A DNA stretch of 8,248 nucleotides from Oscillospiraceae bacterium (GTDB lineage: Bacteria; Bacillota; Clostridia; Oscillospirales; Oscillospiraceae), in the NCBI GenBank assembly GCA_016302405.1, contig JAEDNR010000082.1, positions 1 through 8,248 on the forward strand. Reading direction: 5' to 3'. Position 1 is the stretch's first letter; the number at the start of each line of letters is the position of its first letter. Shown here one piece after another: positions 1-8,206 of the stretch. The notes beneath the pieces are model-generated. The model was not told the DNA's origin and searched no databases. It saw only the letters and a list, made by a program, of their open reading frames with translations. The translations under genes and the position numbers were made by a program.

Positions 1-11
1 TCGAACTCCCG

Positions 12-226
12 GTCATTGCGAACCAGTGACCGATGTCACTGGTGTGGCAATCCCCTGGTTAGAAGTGCTACTTTTCGTAGATGAATTCCGGGAAACGGCA
101 CAAAAAGGACAGTCTGTATGACGATAGGCCGCACGGAATTCGATGGAGATTCCCACTGAAGCCGGCGCGCTGGTTCGGAATGACAACGTTGTTCGGGGTG
201 CGCTCCCCTCTGCAAATTCCAATTTG
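12..226. repeat. Structured MITE-like intergenic repeat, copy 1
   Basis: This non-coding repeat is matched by a second copy at about 3883-4117 in the same orientation; by eye roughly three quarters of the core bases agree. A left arm (12-52) and a right arm (148-184) are imperfect inverted copies of each other, starting GTCATTGCG and ending GCAATGAC-like. The left arm is itself a hairpin: CCAGTGAC and GTCACTGG (23-42) form a perfect 8-bp stem around a 4-base loop, inside an outer ATTGC/GCAAT stem. The core contains a small CTAC/GTAG hairpin (68-80) and a block identical in both copies, AGTCTGTATGACGATA (111-126). The right boundary is a quasi-palindrome CAAATTCCAATTTG (213-226); the matching left outer boundary would lie before base 1. 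No transposase or credible ORF is present, so a MITE- or REP-like element mobilised in trans is inferred. Confidence 0.75.
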
Positions 227-324
227 TAGCGCCACAGAACGATACCGAGCGGGTCAGGGTGAAAACGATTACAGACCACGTTCGTCACGACTTGGCCGCC
301 CGCCCTGCGGGCAAATTCCAATTT
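212..324. repeat. 85-bp segment bounded by 14-bp direct repeats
   Basis: GCAAATTCCAATTT occurs exactly at 212-225 and again at 311-324, a 99-base period. The 85 bases between them (226-310) have no counterpart in the other repeat copy, where the same boundary motif is followed directly by unrelated sequence. The segment ends in a 6-bp GC hairpin, GCCCGC/GCGGGC with loop CCT (298-312). That hairpin is not followed by a T run, so it is not a standard terminator. The arrangement fits a small insertion or a duplication between boundary motifs. It is non-coding as far as I can see. Confidence 0.5.
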
Positions 325-332
325 ATCGCTCT

Positions 333-338
333 TATAAT
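333..338 (+). promoter_or_regulatory. Candidate -10 box for rlmH
   Basis: A perfect TATAAT lies 43 bases upstream of the rlmH start codon, which would give a leader of roughly 35-40 bases. No convincing -35 hexamer sits 16-18 bases upstream and there is no TG extension, so the call rests on the -10 box and its position. The surrounding AT-rich stretch contrasts with the GC-rich repeat before it. If real, the promoter lies immediately outside the repeat region. Confidence 0.4.
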
Positions 339-381
339 AAATCCAACAAGCATAAACTACCACTCCCGGGAGGCTGCGAAA

Positions 382-864
382 ATGTTTGAGATCACCCTGA
401 TCGCCATGGGAAAGCTGAAAGAAAAATTCTATCTGTCCGCCGCGGCGGAATACGAAAAGCGGTTGGGGGGCTACTGCCGTTTCAAGCTCCTGGAGCTGCC
501 GGAATACCGCCTGCCGGAGAACCCCTCCCCCGCCGAGATCACCGCGGGGCTTTCCAAAGAAGCGGAGGCCATTTTCGCGGCGGTTCCCAAGGGGGCCTGG
601 CTGTGCGTATTCACCCCCGAGGGCAAGCTCCTCAGCAGTGAGGAATTCGCCGCAAAGCTTTCCCAGGTGAAAACCGCGGGAAAGTCCTCCGCCTGCTTTC
701 TCATCGGCTCCTCCTTCGGCATTGCTCCGGCTGTAAAGGAAAAAGCGGATTTTCTCCTGTCCATGGGAAAAATGACCTTCCCCCACCATCTGGCCCGGAT
801 CATGGTCCTGGAGCAGCTCTACCGGGCGGAGGCCATCCAGGCGGGAAGCCGGTATCACAAGTAA
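382..864 (+). CDS. rlmH: 23S rRNA (pseudouridine1915-N3)-methyltransferase RlmH
   Basis: The 160-residue product matches the usual RlmH length of about 155-160. RlmH is a homodimeric SPOUT-class methyltransferase. It uses S-adenosylmethionine to methylate N3 of pseudouridine 1915 in helix 69 of 23S rRNA, on assembled 70S ribosomes. The start reads MFEITLIAMGKLKE, like the family start. The C-terminal trefoil-knot region shows FLIGSSFGI, then the family hallmark KMTFPHHLARIMVLEQLYRA and the terminal RYHK, which correspond to the cofactor-binding and active-site segments. ATG 382 is preferred because GGGAGG (368-373) sits 8 bases upstream and the protein then aligns from residue 1. An in-frame ATG at 259 would add 41 residues encoded by repeat-derived DNA. 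The gene is followed after about 150 bases by uvrA, which has its own promoter. It looks intact. Confidence 0.96.
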   Translation: MFEITLIAMGKLKEKFYLSAAAEYEKRLGGYCRFKLLELPEYRLPENPSPAEITAGLSKEAEAIFAAVPKGAWLCVFTPEGKLLSSEEFAAKLSQVKTAGKSSACFLIGSSFGIAPAVKEKADFLLSMGKMTFPHHLARIMVLEQLYRAEAIQAGSRYHK

Positions 865-937
865 GCGCCCTTTCCCGCCGAATGCGTCCTGACGGTTTTC
901 TCCCCTTTCTATTCCGAAATTTTGTTTGAAAAAGTGC

Positions 938-966
938 TTGTACCTTTGGGAAGAATGTGATAGAAT
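938..966 (+). promoter_or_regulatory. Probable extended -10 promoter of uvrA
   Basis: TTGTAC (938-943), a 17-base spacer and TAGAAT (961-966) preceded by TGA (958-960) make an extended -10 promoter. The -10 matches consensus at five of six bases; the -35 keeps only TTG. Transcription would start near 973, about 40 bases before the uvrA ATG at 1013. A 5-bp inverted repeat, AGATG/CATCT (968-982), spans the expected start and could be a weak operator or leader hairpin. I found no GAAC-N4-GTTC type LexA/DinR box in 865-1012, so SOS control is not supported here. Confidence 0.6.
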
Positions 967-1012
967 AAGATGAATGTCATCTCAAAAATCTATCTCATGC
1001 AGGAGCGCGGTT

Positions 1013-3844
1013 ATGAACGATACCATTCGTATTCAGGGTGCAAGAGAAAACAATCTAAAAAACGTTGACCTTACCATTCCCCGGGACAAGCTGGTGGTTT
1101 TTACCGGCCTCAGCGGCTCGGGAAAGTCCAGCCTTGCCTTTGACACCATCTATGCCGAGGGCCAGCGGCGGTATGTGGAGAGCCTCAGCTCCTACGCCCG
1201 GCAGTTTCTGGGGCAGATGGACAAGCCGGACGTGGACGCCATTGAGGGCCTGTCCCCCGCCATCTCCATCGACCAGAAGACCACCTCCAAAAGCCCCCGT
1301 TCCACCGTGGGCACCGTGACGGAGATTTATGACTACCTTCGTCTGCTGTGGGCCCGGGCCGGTATTCCCCACTGCCCCAAGTGCGGCAGGGAGATCCGCC
1401 GTCAGACCATTGACCAGATCGTAGACCGGGTGGAGGCGCTGGGAGTCGGCACCCGGTTTCTGGTGCTGTCCCCGGTCATCCGGGGTAAAAAGGGCGAGCA
1501 CCAGAAGATTTTCGAGGATGCCCGGAAGCAGGGCTTCGCTCGGGTCCGCCTGGACGGAATTCTCTATGACCTGACGGAGGAAATCAAGCCCGAAAAGAAC
1601 AAGAAGCACACCATCGAGCTGGTGGTGGACCGCCTGGTGCTGAAAGACGGCCTGCGCCGCCGCCTTACGGGCTCCATTGAGACGGCCTGCTCCCATTCCG
1701 GCGGTCTCGTCACCATCCAGCTGGCGGACTCCCAGGAGGAACTGACCTTCTCCCAGAACTATGCCTGCGACGACTGCGGCATCAGTCTGCCGGAGCTGGA
1801 ACCGAGAATGTTCTCTTTCAACAATCCCGCCGGGGCCTGCCCCAGCTGCACCGGCCTGGGCTTCCAGCTGATCCCCGACGAGGATCTGGTGATCCCGGAC
1901 AAAAATAAATCCATTTTTGACGGAGCCATCCAGGCCTCCGGCTGGCAGTCGGCCCGCACCGACTCCATCTTCCGGATGTATTTTGAGGCTCTGGCCCAGA
2001 AGTACCACTTTTCCCTCACCGTTCCCGTGAAGGATCTGCCCCGGGATGTAATGGACGTGATCCTCTACGGCACCGGCGGGGAAAAGCTGCGGATGACCTA
2101 CAACCGGGGCACCGGCATGGGGGTTTTGGAGCAGCCCTTCGAGGGCATTCTGAACAATATCGGCCGCCGCTTCCGGGAGACCCAGTCCGACGCCGCCCGG
2201 AAAGAGCTGGAAGAGTGCATGACCACCGCCCCCTGCCCCAAGTGCCGGGGAAACCGCCTGTCGGACATTGCCCTGGCGGTGACCGTGGGCGGCATCAGCA
2301 TCATGGATTTCTGCCGGATGAGCGTAAAGGATGCTCTTGTCTTCACGGAAAACCTCCGCCTGGAGGGAAATATGGCCATCGTGGCCGAGCAGATTCTCCG
2401 GGAGATCCGCTCCCGGCTCCAGTTCCTGTCCGATGTGGGCCTGAGCTATCTGACCCTGTCCCGGGGGGCGGGCACCCTTTCCGGCGGTGAGAGCCAGCGT
2501 ATCCGGCTGGCAACCCAGATCGGTTCCTCCCTCATGGGGGTGCTGTATATTCTGGACGAGCCCTCCATCGGCCTGCACCAGCGGGACAACGACAAGCTGC
2601 TGGCCACCCTGAAGCATCTGCGGGACCTGGGCAATACCCTGATCGTTGTGGAGCACGACGAGGACACCATGCGCGCAGCCGACTTCCTGGTGGATGTGGG
2701 CCCCGGCGCCGGCAGCCACGGCGGTGAGATCGTCGCCGCGGGGACAATGCAGGACATTATTGACTGCCCCCGCTCCATCACCGGGCAGTACCTTTCCGGC
2801 AGGCTGCGCATCCCCGTGCCCGGCACCCGGCGGACGGGGAACGGAAAGTTCCTCACCATTCGGGGCGCCCAGGAAAACAACCTTCAAAATATTGATGTAT
2901 CCATCCCTCTGGGAACCTTCACCTGCGTCACCGGTGTCTCCGGCTCCGGCAAGTCCAGCCTGGTAAACGAGGTACTGAACAAGACCCTGCTGGGGAAACT
3001 GAACCACGCCCGTGTCCGTCCCGGCAAGTGCCGCTGCATCGAGGGTCTTGAGAACCTGGACAAGGTCATCGACATTGACCAGAGCCCCATCGGGCGGACA
3101 CCCCGTTCCAACCCTGCCACCTACACAGGCCTCTTTAACGACATCCGGGACCTGTTCGCCTCCACAGCCGACGCGAAAATGCGGGGCTACGGCCCGGGCC
3201 GGTTCAGCTTCAACGTAAAGGGCGGACGGTGCGAGGCCTGCAGCGGCGACGGCCTTGTGAAGATCGAAATGCACTTCCTGGCGGATGTGTACGTTCCCTG
3301 CGAGGTCTGCCACGGGGCACGGTACAACCGGGAGACCCTGGAGGTTCTGTACAAGGGCAAAAACATTGCCCAAGTGCTGGACATGACCGCCGAGGAAGCC
3401 GTGGATTTCTTTGAAAACCTGCCCAAAATTCGCAGAAAAGCCCAGATGCTGGTAGAGGTGGGTCTGGGTTATGTAAAGCTTGGCCAGGCCAGTACCACCC
3501 TCTCCGGCGGCGAAGCCCAGCGGGTGAAGCTGGCTACGGAGCTTGCCCGGGTGGCTACGGGAAAGACCATCTATATCCTGGACGAGCCTACCACCGGCCT
3601 GCACAGCGCGGATGTGCACAAGCTCATCGATGTGCTGCAGCAGCTTGTGGAGGCGGGGAACACGGTACTGGTCATCGAGCACAATCTGGATGTCATCAAG
3701 ACGGCGGACTACCTCATCGACCTGGGCCCTGAGGGCGGCGACGGCGGCGGCAGTCTCGTAGCCTGCGGCACTCCGGAGCAGGTCGCCGAGACTGCGGAAA
3801 GCTATACCGGACAGTACCTGAAAAAGTACCTGGAAGAAAAATAA
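1013..3844 (+). CDS. uvrA: Excinuclease ABC subunit A (UvrA)
   Basis: UvrA is the damage-recognition ATPase of bacterial nucleotide excision repair; the dimer scans DNA in the cytoplasm and loads UvrB at lesions. The 943-residue product has the family's normal length and two ABC modules. Module I has Walker A GLSGSGKS (32-39), signature LSGGESQR (489-496) and Walker B ending DEPSIGLH (from 515). Module II has Walker A GVSGSGKS (641-648), LSGGEAQR (830-837) and DEPTTGLH (from 857). Cysteine pairs for zinc modules are present: C121/C124, C252/C255 with C276/C279, a CPKC pair in the signature-domain insertion, and C740/C743 with C763/C766. ATG 1013 is chosen because AGGAG (1001-1005) lies 7 bases upstream and the sequence then begins MNDTIRIQGARENNLKNVDL as in homologues. 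An in-frame ATG at 974 adds 13 atypical residues and falls at the predicted transcription start. The gene is intact, with no uvrB adjacent. Confidence 0.98.
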   Translation: MNDTIRIQGARENNLKNVDLTIPRDKLVVFTGLSGSGKSSLAFDTIYAEGQRRYVESLSSYARQFLGQMDKPDVDAIEGLSPAISIDQKTTSKSPRSTVGTVTEIYDYLRLLWARAGIPHCPKCGREIRRQTIDQIVDRVEALGVGTRFLVLSPVIRGKKGEHQKIFEDARKQGFARVRLDGILYDLTEEIKPEKNKKHTIELVVDRLVLKDGLRRRLTGSIETACSHSGGLVTIQLADSQEELTFSQNYACDDCGISLPELEPRMFSFNNPAGACPSCTGLGFQLIPDEDLVIPDKNKSIFDGAIQASGWQSARTDSIFRMYFEALAQKYHFSLTVPVKDLPRDVMDVILYGTGGEKLRMTYNRGTGMGVLEQPFEGILNNIGRRFRETQSDAARKELEECMTTAPCPKCRGNRLSDIALAVTVGGISIMDFCRMSVKDALVFTENLRLEGNMAIVAEQILREIRSRLQFLSDVGLSYLTLSRGAGTLSGGESQRIRLATQIGSSLMGVLYILDEPSIGLHQRDNDKLLATLKHLRDLGNTLIVVEHDEDTMRAADFLVDVGPGAGSHGGEIVAAGTMQDIIDCPRSITGQYLSGRLRIPVPGTRRTGNGKFLTIRGAQENNLQNIDVSIPLGTFTCVTGVSGSGKSSLVNEVLNKTLLGKLNHARVRPGKCRCIEGLENLDKVIDIDQSPIGRTPRSNPATYTGLFNDIRDLFASTADAKMRGYGPGRFSFNVKGGRCEACSGDGLVKIEMHFLADVYVPCEVCHGARYNRETLEVLYKGKNIAQVLDMTAEEAVDFFENLPKIRRKAQMLVEVGLGYVKLGQASTTLSGGEAQRVKLATELARVATGKTIYILDEPTTGLHSADVHKLIDVLQQLVEAGNTVLVIEHNLDVIKTADYLIDLGPEGGDGGGSLVACGTPEQVAETAESYTGQYLKKYLEEK

Positions 3845-3882
3845 AGGCAAAATGTATGGCGGATTGACCTGAACAGAGAGAA

Positions 3883-4117
3883 AAATTGGAATTTGGCGAA
3901 TTCCCGGTCATTGCGAGCCAGTGCGCACACTGGCGTGGCAATCCCCCGGTTAGACGTACCACTTCTCGTGGATGGGCACCGGAAAACGGCACGTTAGATC
4001 AGTCTGTATGACGATAAGCTGCCTGAAATTCGATGGAGATTGCCACTGAAGCCGGCGCGCTGGTTCGCAATGACAGTGTTGTTCGATGCTCTGGCTTCCC
4101 TCTACAAATTCCAGTCT
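3883..4117. repeat. Structured MITE-like intergenic repeat, copy 2
   Basis: This second copy lies between the convergent ends of uvrA and the kinase-like gene. It appears complete: outer boundary AAATTGGAATTTG (3883-3895) is inverted relative to CAAATTCCAG (4105-4114). Inner arms at 3907-3943 and 4038-4074 are 37 bases each, inverted to one another with 29 of 37 positions matching. The left arm holds a CCAGTG/CACTGG hairpin (3918-3933). The right arm keeps an ATTGC/GCAAT stem (4039-4043 with 4067-4071). The core carries a CCAC/GTGG hairpin (3959-3971) and the block AGTCTGTATGACGATA (4001-4016). No ORF or transposase is present. uvrA has no obvious U-tract terminator of its own, so transcripts may run into this folded element. 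Confidence 0.75.
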
Positions 4118-4140
4118 GCTGCTGCGCTAACCCGATAAGC

Positions 4141-4180
4141 ATAAAAGCAAAAATCCCCCTGCCCGGGCGGGCAGGGGGAT
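4141..4180 (-). terminator. Intrinsic terminator of the kinase-like gene
   Basis: A perfect 12-bp stem, ATCCCCCTGCCC (4153-4164) paired with its complement (4169-4180), surrounds a 4-base loop. Read on the - strand it is followed by TTTTTGCTTTTAT (4153 down to 4141), the U-rich tract expected of a Rho-independent terminator. It starts 7 bases past the stop codon of the - strand gene. On the + strand the stem is followed by GGGAAAATCA, so it should not act as a U-tract terminator for uvrA. Confidence 0.9.
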
Positions 4181-4187
4181 GGGAAAA

Positions 4188-5246
4188 TCAGTTTTCAATT
4201 TCATATAGGGAAAGGGGCAGCACATCGGAAAGCTCGAGCATGGTGTGGTCCCGCTCTCCGGCGTAATCCACCCGAAGAACATTGGAGCGGAGCATTGCCT
4301 CACCGCCCTGGCGGATGGCAATGGTCAGGGTTACCCGGGTTCCGGTATCTTCCGGCTGGTCCACCAGCACCGTGCCCCCATGGGCGGAAGCAGCGGCACG
4401 GATCAGCACCATTCCCAGGCCCATCCCGTTTCGCCCGTCCTCAATGGCGGGCTGGCGCAGATACCGCCGGAACAGCTCCGGCAGAACATTTTTCGGGATC
4501 CCCGGGCCGCTGTCGCTTACACTGAAGCACAGGATCCGCCCCCGCCGGGAAAGGCTCACCCGGATCTCTCCGCCGGCAGGGGTAAACTTCATGGCATTGG
4601 AGAGCATATTCAGTGCCGCCCGCTCCAGTGCCTGGCTGTCCGCCAGGGTGTTTACCGGATGCTCCAGCCCCTCGTAGGTCAGCCTTACCCCGGCAAACTG
4701 GGCAAGGCATCCGGCCTTCTCCAGCACCTCCCGGAACAGGGCGTCCACATCCCGCATTTCCATCCGGGGCACCGGAACACCATGGGCAGCGTCGGACATA
4801 TTGCCGATCAGCCGCAGAAGCTGGTACAGCCCCCGCTCCATTCCCGCGGCAGCCTCCTGATCCTCGGGACGAAGCTCCCCCTTGGTCAGACGGGAAGCAC
4901 CCACCATCACCGCGGTGAGGGGGCCCCGCAGCTCCCGGGCTGCCAGAGACAGGGCACGAAGCTCGCCCGGCTCCGTCTGGGCCTCCACCAGGAAGACATC
5001 CATATCCCCCATACGGGTGACGGTTGCCTCCCGAACCGCGTTCCCCACCCGGAGGGTAAGGGTCAGACAGCCGCCGGTAAAGGCGGCATATTCCTCCTGC
5101 CCGGTGTACAGATGGGGAGCGATTTCCTCCCCCTCTGACAAAGGCAGCTTCTTTGCTTCCAGATTGGTCTTGATGATCCTGTTTTCCCGGACACAGAAGC
5201 CGGGATTGGGGATCAGTTCCAGAATACTGAGATTCTCTTTTTCCAT
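4188..5246 (-). CDS. Soluble PAS/histidine-kinase-like protein with degenerate H-box
   Basis: The 352-residue protein has no signal peptide or membrane segment, so it is probably cytoplasmic. Residues 1-90 resemble a small PAS-like sensor domain (weak match). Residues 92-155 form the two-helix dimerisation region, but the H-box reads AARELRGPL (102-110): arginine 104 stands where the phospho-acceptor histidine of SHELRTPL-type motifs should be. Residues 200-312 are a GHKL ATPase domain with N-box NMLSNAMKF (213-221), F-box LPELFRRYL (255-263), G1 DSGPGIP (245-251) and G2 GMGLGM (274-279), so ATP binding looks intact. About 35 residues of unfamiliar tail follow. ATG 5246 is backed by a strong AGGAGGAG (5251-5258). 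No response regulator is adjacent. It may be a pseudokinase, a regulatory ATPase, or a partner of another kinase. The reading frame is unbroken, so it is not an obvious pseudogene. Confidence 0.85.
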   Translation of the reverse strand: MEKENLSILELIPNPGFCVRENRIIKTNLEAKKLPLSEGEEIAPHLYTGQEEYAAFTGGCLTLTLRVGNAVREATVTRMGDMDVFLVEAQTEPGELRALSLAARELRGPLTAVMVGASRLTKGELRPEDQEAAAGMERGLYQLLRLIGNMSDAAHGVPVPRMEMRDVDALFREVLEKAGCLAQFAGVRLTYEGLEHPVNTLADSQALERAALNMLSNAMKFTPAGGEIRVSLSRRGRILCFSVSDSGPGIPKNVLPELFRRYLRQPAIEDGRNGMGLGMVLIRAAASAHGGTVLVDQPEDTGTRVTLTIAIRQGGEAMLRSNVLRVDYAGERDHTMLELSDVLPLSLYEIEN

Positions 5247-5250
5247 GATT

Positions 5251-5269
5251 CTCCTCCTGCCGGTGCAGG
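5251..5269 (-). promoter_or_regulatory. Strong ribosome binding site partly inside a small hairpin
   Basis: On the - strand AGGAGGAG (5258 down to 5251) lies 4 bases from the ATG at 5246 and decides the start. Its first three bases lie in a 5-bp stem, CCTGC/GCAGG with a 4-base loop (5256-5269). Most of the ribosome binding site stays unpaired, so any occlusion would be slight. Confidence 0.6.
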
Positions 5270-5361
5270 TGCAGCCTCCCGCGTCGGGCCGCGCCGCTTA
5301 TAGCATGCGCAGAAACCGTAAAAACTTTCCCGGTGGGTTTCGATGGCTTTCGCTGCTTCCT

Positions 5362-5390
5362 ATTCTAGCGGAAAATGTCGAAAATAGCAA
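5362..5390 (-). promoter_or_regulatory. Probable promoter of the kinase-like gene
   Basis: Read on the - strand, TTGCTA (5390-5385) and TAGAAT (5367-5362) are separated by exactly 17 bases. They match the sigma-70-type consensus at four and five of six positions. Transcription would begin near 5355, giving a leader of about 110 bases. A second, weaker candidate nearer the gene is the extended -10 TGCTATAAG around 5296-5306, which lacks a good -35. This promoter diverges from the radC promoter candidate. Confidence 0.55.
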
Positions 5391-5427
5391 GTAAAAATCT
5401 GCCGCACAGGTGGACAGCGCGGCACTG

Positions 5428-5456
5428 TTCAAGACGACAAATAACCGTCCTATATT
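5428..5456 (+). promoter_or_regulatory. Candidate promoter of radC-uvrB
   Basis: TATATT (5451-5456) matches the -10 consensus at five of six positions. TTCAAG (5428-5433), 17 bases upstream, is a weak -35. Transcription would start near 5463 with a leader of about 55 bases. A 6-bp inverted repeat, TGCCGC/GCGGCA (5400-5424), lies just upstream, between the two divergent promoters, and is the only clear symmetric site in 5260-5505. No LexA-type box was seen. Confidence 0.4.
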
Positions 5457-5517
5457 TTAATCCTCGCGCAGCGACACCATCATTTTTAATTTAATCAACA
5501 TCCCGGAGGTGAAGGCT

Positions 5518-6207
5518 ATGTCCATCCATGACGGTCACAGGGAACGGATGAAGAAACGCTTTCTTGAAGAAGGTCTGGACAGCTTTACCCAGATTCAGGC
5601 CCTGGAACTGCTGCTTTTCTACTGCATCCCCCAAAAGGATACCAATCCCCTGGCCCACGCATTGCTTGACCGGTTTGGTTCCCTGTCTCAGGTGCTGGAA
5701 GCGCCGGTGGAGGAACTGCGGAAGGTTCCCGGCGTGGGAGAACACACGGCTACATTTCTTCACCTCATCACAGAGGCGGGCCGGTTCTATCTGGTAAACC
5801 GGTCTTCCCAGGAGAAAATTCTCCCCTCTTTGGAAAGCTGCGCCGAATACATGCTGCCCTTTTTCTTCGGGCGCAAGGTGGAAACAGTGTTTCTGCTCTG
5901 CCTGGATGCCAAGTGCAAGGTGCTGTGCTGCAAGGAGATCGGCGAGGGCAGCGTGAACGCGGCGGGCATCTCCGTCCGCCGGGTGGTGGAAACCGCCCTG
6001 AACGCCGGGGCCACCACTGTTGTACTGGCCCACAATCACCCCAGCGGCTTGGCCCTGCCCTCCGTGGAGGATATACAGACCACCCGACGGGTAGCGACAG
6101 CCCTTTCGGCAGTGGAAATCCACCTTGCCGACCATATCGTTGTGGCGGACGGGGACTATGTTTCCATGGTTCAGTCCGGCCACAGCTTTGACACTGTTCT
6201 GTACTGA
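5518..6207 (+). CDS. radC: RadC family JAMM-domain protein
   Basis: The 229-residue product has the normal RadC (UPF0758) length. Residues 1-90 are the N-terminal part, with a helix-hairpin-helix-like VPGVGEHTA (70-78). Residues 100-229 are the JAB/JAMM metalloprotease-like domain. The metal-site pattern is complete: E122, then H172 and H174 in HNHPSG, and S182 with D185 in PSVED. The biochemical role of chromosomal RadC is unsettled; the original repair assignment in E. coli was traced to a recG allele, and related proteins occur on mobile elements. ATG 5518 is preferred because GGAGG (5505-5509) is 8 bases upstream; an in-frame GTG at 5509 overlaps that site. Its stop overlaps the uvrB ribosome binding site and uvrB starts 10 bases on, so the two are almost certainly cotranscribed. 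That puts RadC with a bona fide repair gene, which is suggestive but not proof of function. Confidence 0.95.
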   Translation: MSIHDGHRERMKKRFLEEGLDSFTQIQALELLLFYCIPQKDTNPLAHALLDRFGSLSQVLEAPVEELRKVPGVGEHTATFLHLITEAGRFYLVNRSSQEKILPSLESCAEYMLPFFFGRKVETVFLLCLDAKCKVLCCKEIGEGSVNAAGISVRRVVETALNAGATTVVLAHNHPSGLALPSVEDIQTTRRVATALSAVEIHLADHIVVADGDYVSMVQSGHSFDTVLY

Positions 6208-6211
6208 GGAG
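6206..6211 (+). promoter_or_regulatory. uvrB ribosome binding site overlapping the radC stop
   Basis: GAGGAG shares its first two bases with the radC TGA stop (6205-6207) and stands 6 bases before the uvrB ATG at 6218. This geometry favours translational coupling of uvrB to radC. It also decides the uvrB start against the in-frame ATG at 6125 inside radC. Confidence 0.8.
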
Positions 6212-6217
6212 CGAACC

Positions 6218-8188
<1,971 letters not shown>

Positions 8189-8194
8189 AACGCA

Positions 8195-8206
8195 GGGGCT
8201 GTCTCA
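8195..8206. repeat. Possible terminal sequence of a mobile element (edge)
   Basis: GGGGCTGTCTCA begins 7 bases after the uvrB stop. From memory it resembles terminal inverted-repeat starts of some insertion sequences in Firmicutes. The remaining 42 bases are A-rich and show no ORF. The window ends before a transposase or a matching inverted end could appear, so this is a hint only. No terminator hairpin for uvrB is visible in 8189-8248. Confidence 0.2.

Noticed and set aside
298..312. Terminator hairpin upstream of rlmH
   Set aside because: The GC stem is real but is followed by AAATTCCAATTT on the + strand, without a U tract on either side.
259..381. Upstream in-frame start for rlmH
   Set aside because: The extra 41 residues come from repeat-region DNA and do not fit the family. 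ATG 382 has the good ribosome binding site.
13..858. 281-codon open frame on the - strand opposite rlmH and running through repeat copy 1
   Set aside because: Half is the rlmH shadow and half is translated repeat. It has no ribosome binding site or motif.
974..1012. Upstream ATG for uvrA
   Set aside because: It coincides with the predicted transcription start, lacks a ribosome binding site and adds residues not seen in UvrA.
865..1012. SOS (LexA/DinR) box upstream of uvrA, also sought before radC
   Set aside because: No GAAC-N4-GTTC or close variant was found in either promoter region, so SOS control is not claimed.
1055..3850. 931-codon open frame on the - strand opposite uvrA
   Set aside because: It is the antisense shadow of an intact uvrA. 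GC-rich codon bias removes stops from this frame, and the product is low-complexity Gly/Ala/His/Gln-rich with no motifs.
12..4117. Composite transposon carrying rlmH-uvrA
   Set aside because: The flanking repeats encode no transposase and both genes are core housekeeping genes. Two independent repeat insertions are simpler.
4245..5138. 297-codon open frame on the + strand opposite the kinase-like gene
   Set aside because: It is antisense to a gene with clear ATPase motifs, a strong ribosome binding site and a terminator. Its product is Pro/His/Gln-rich.
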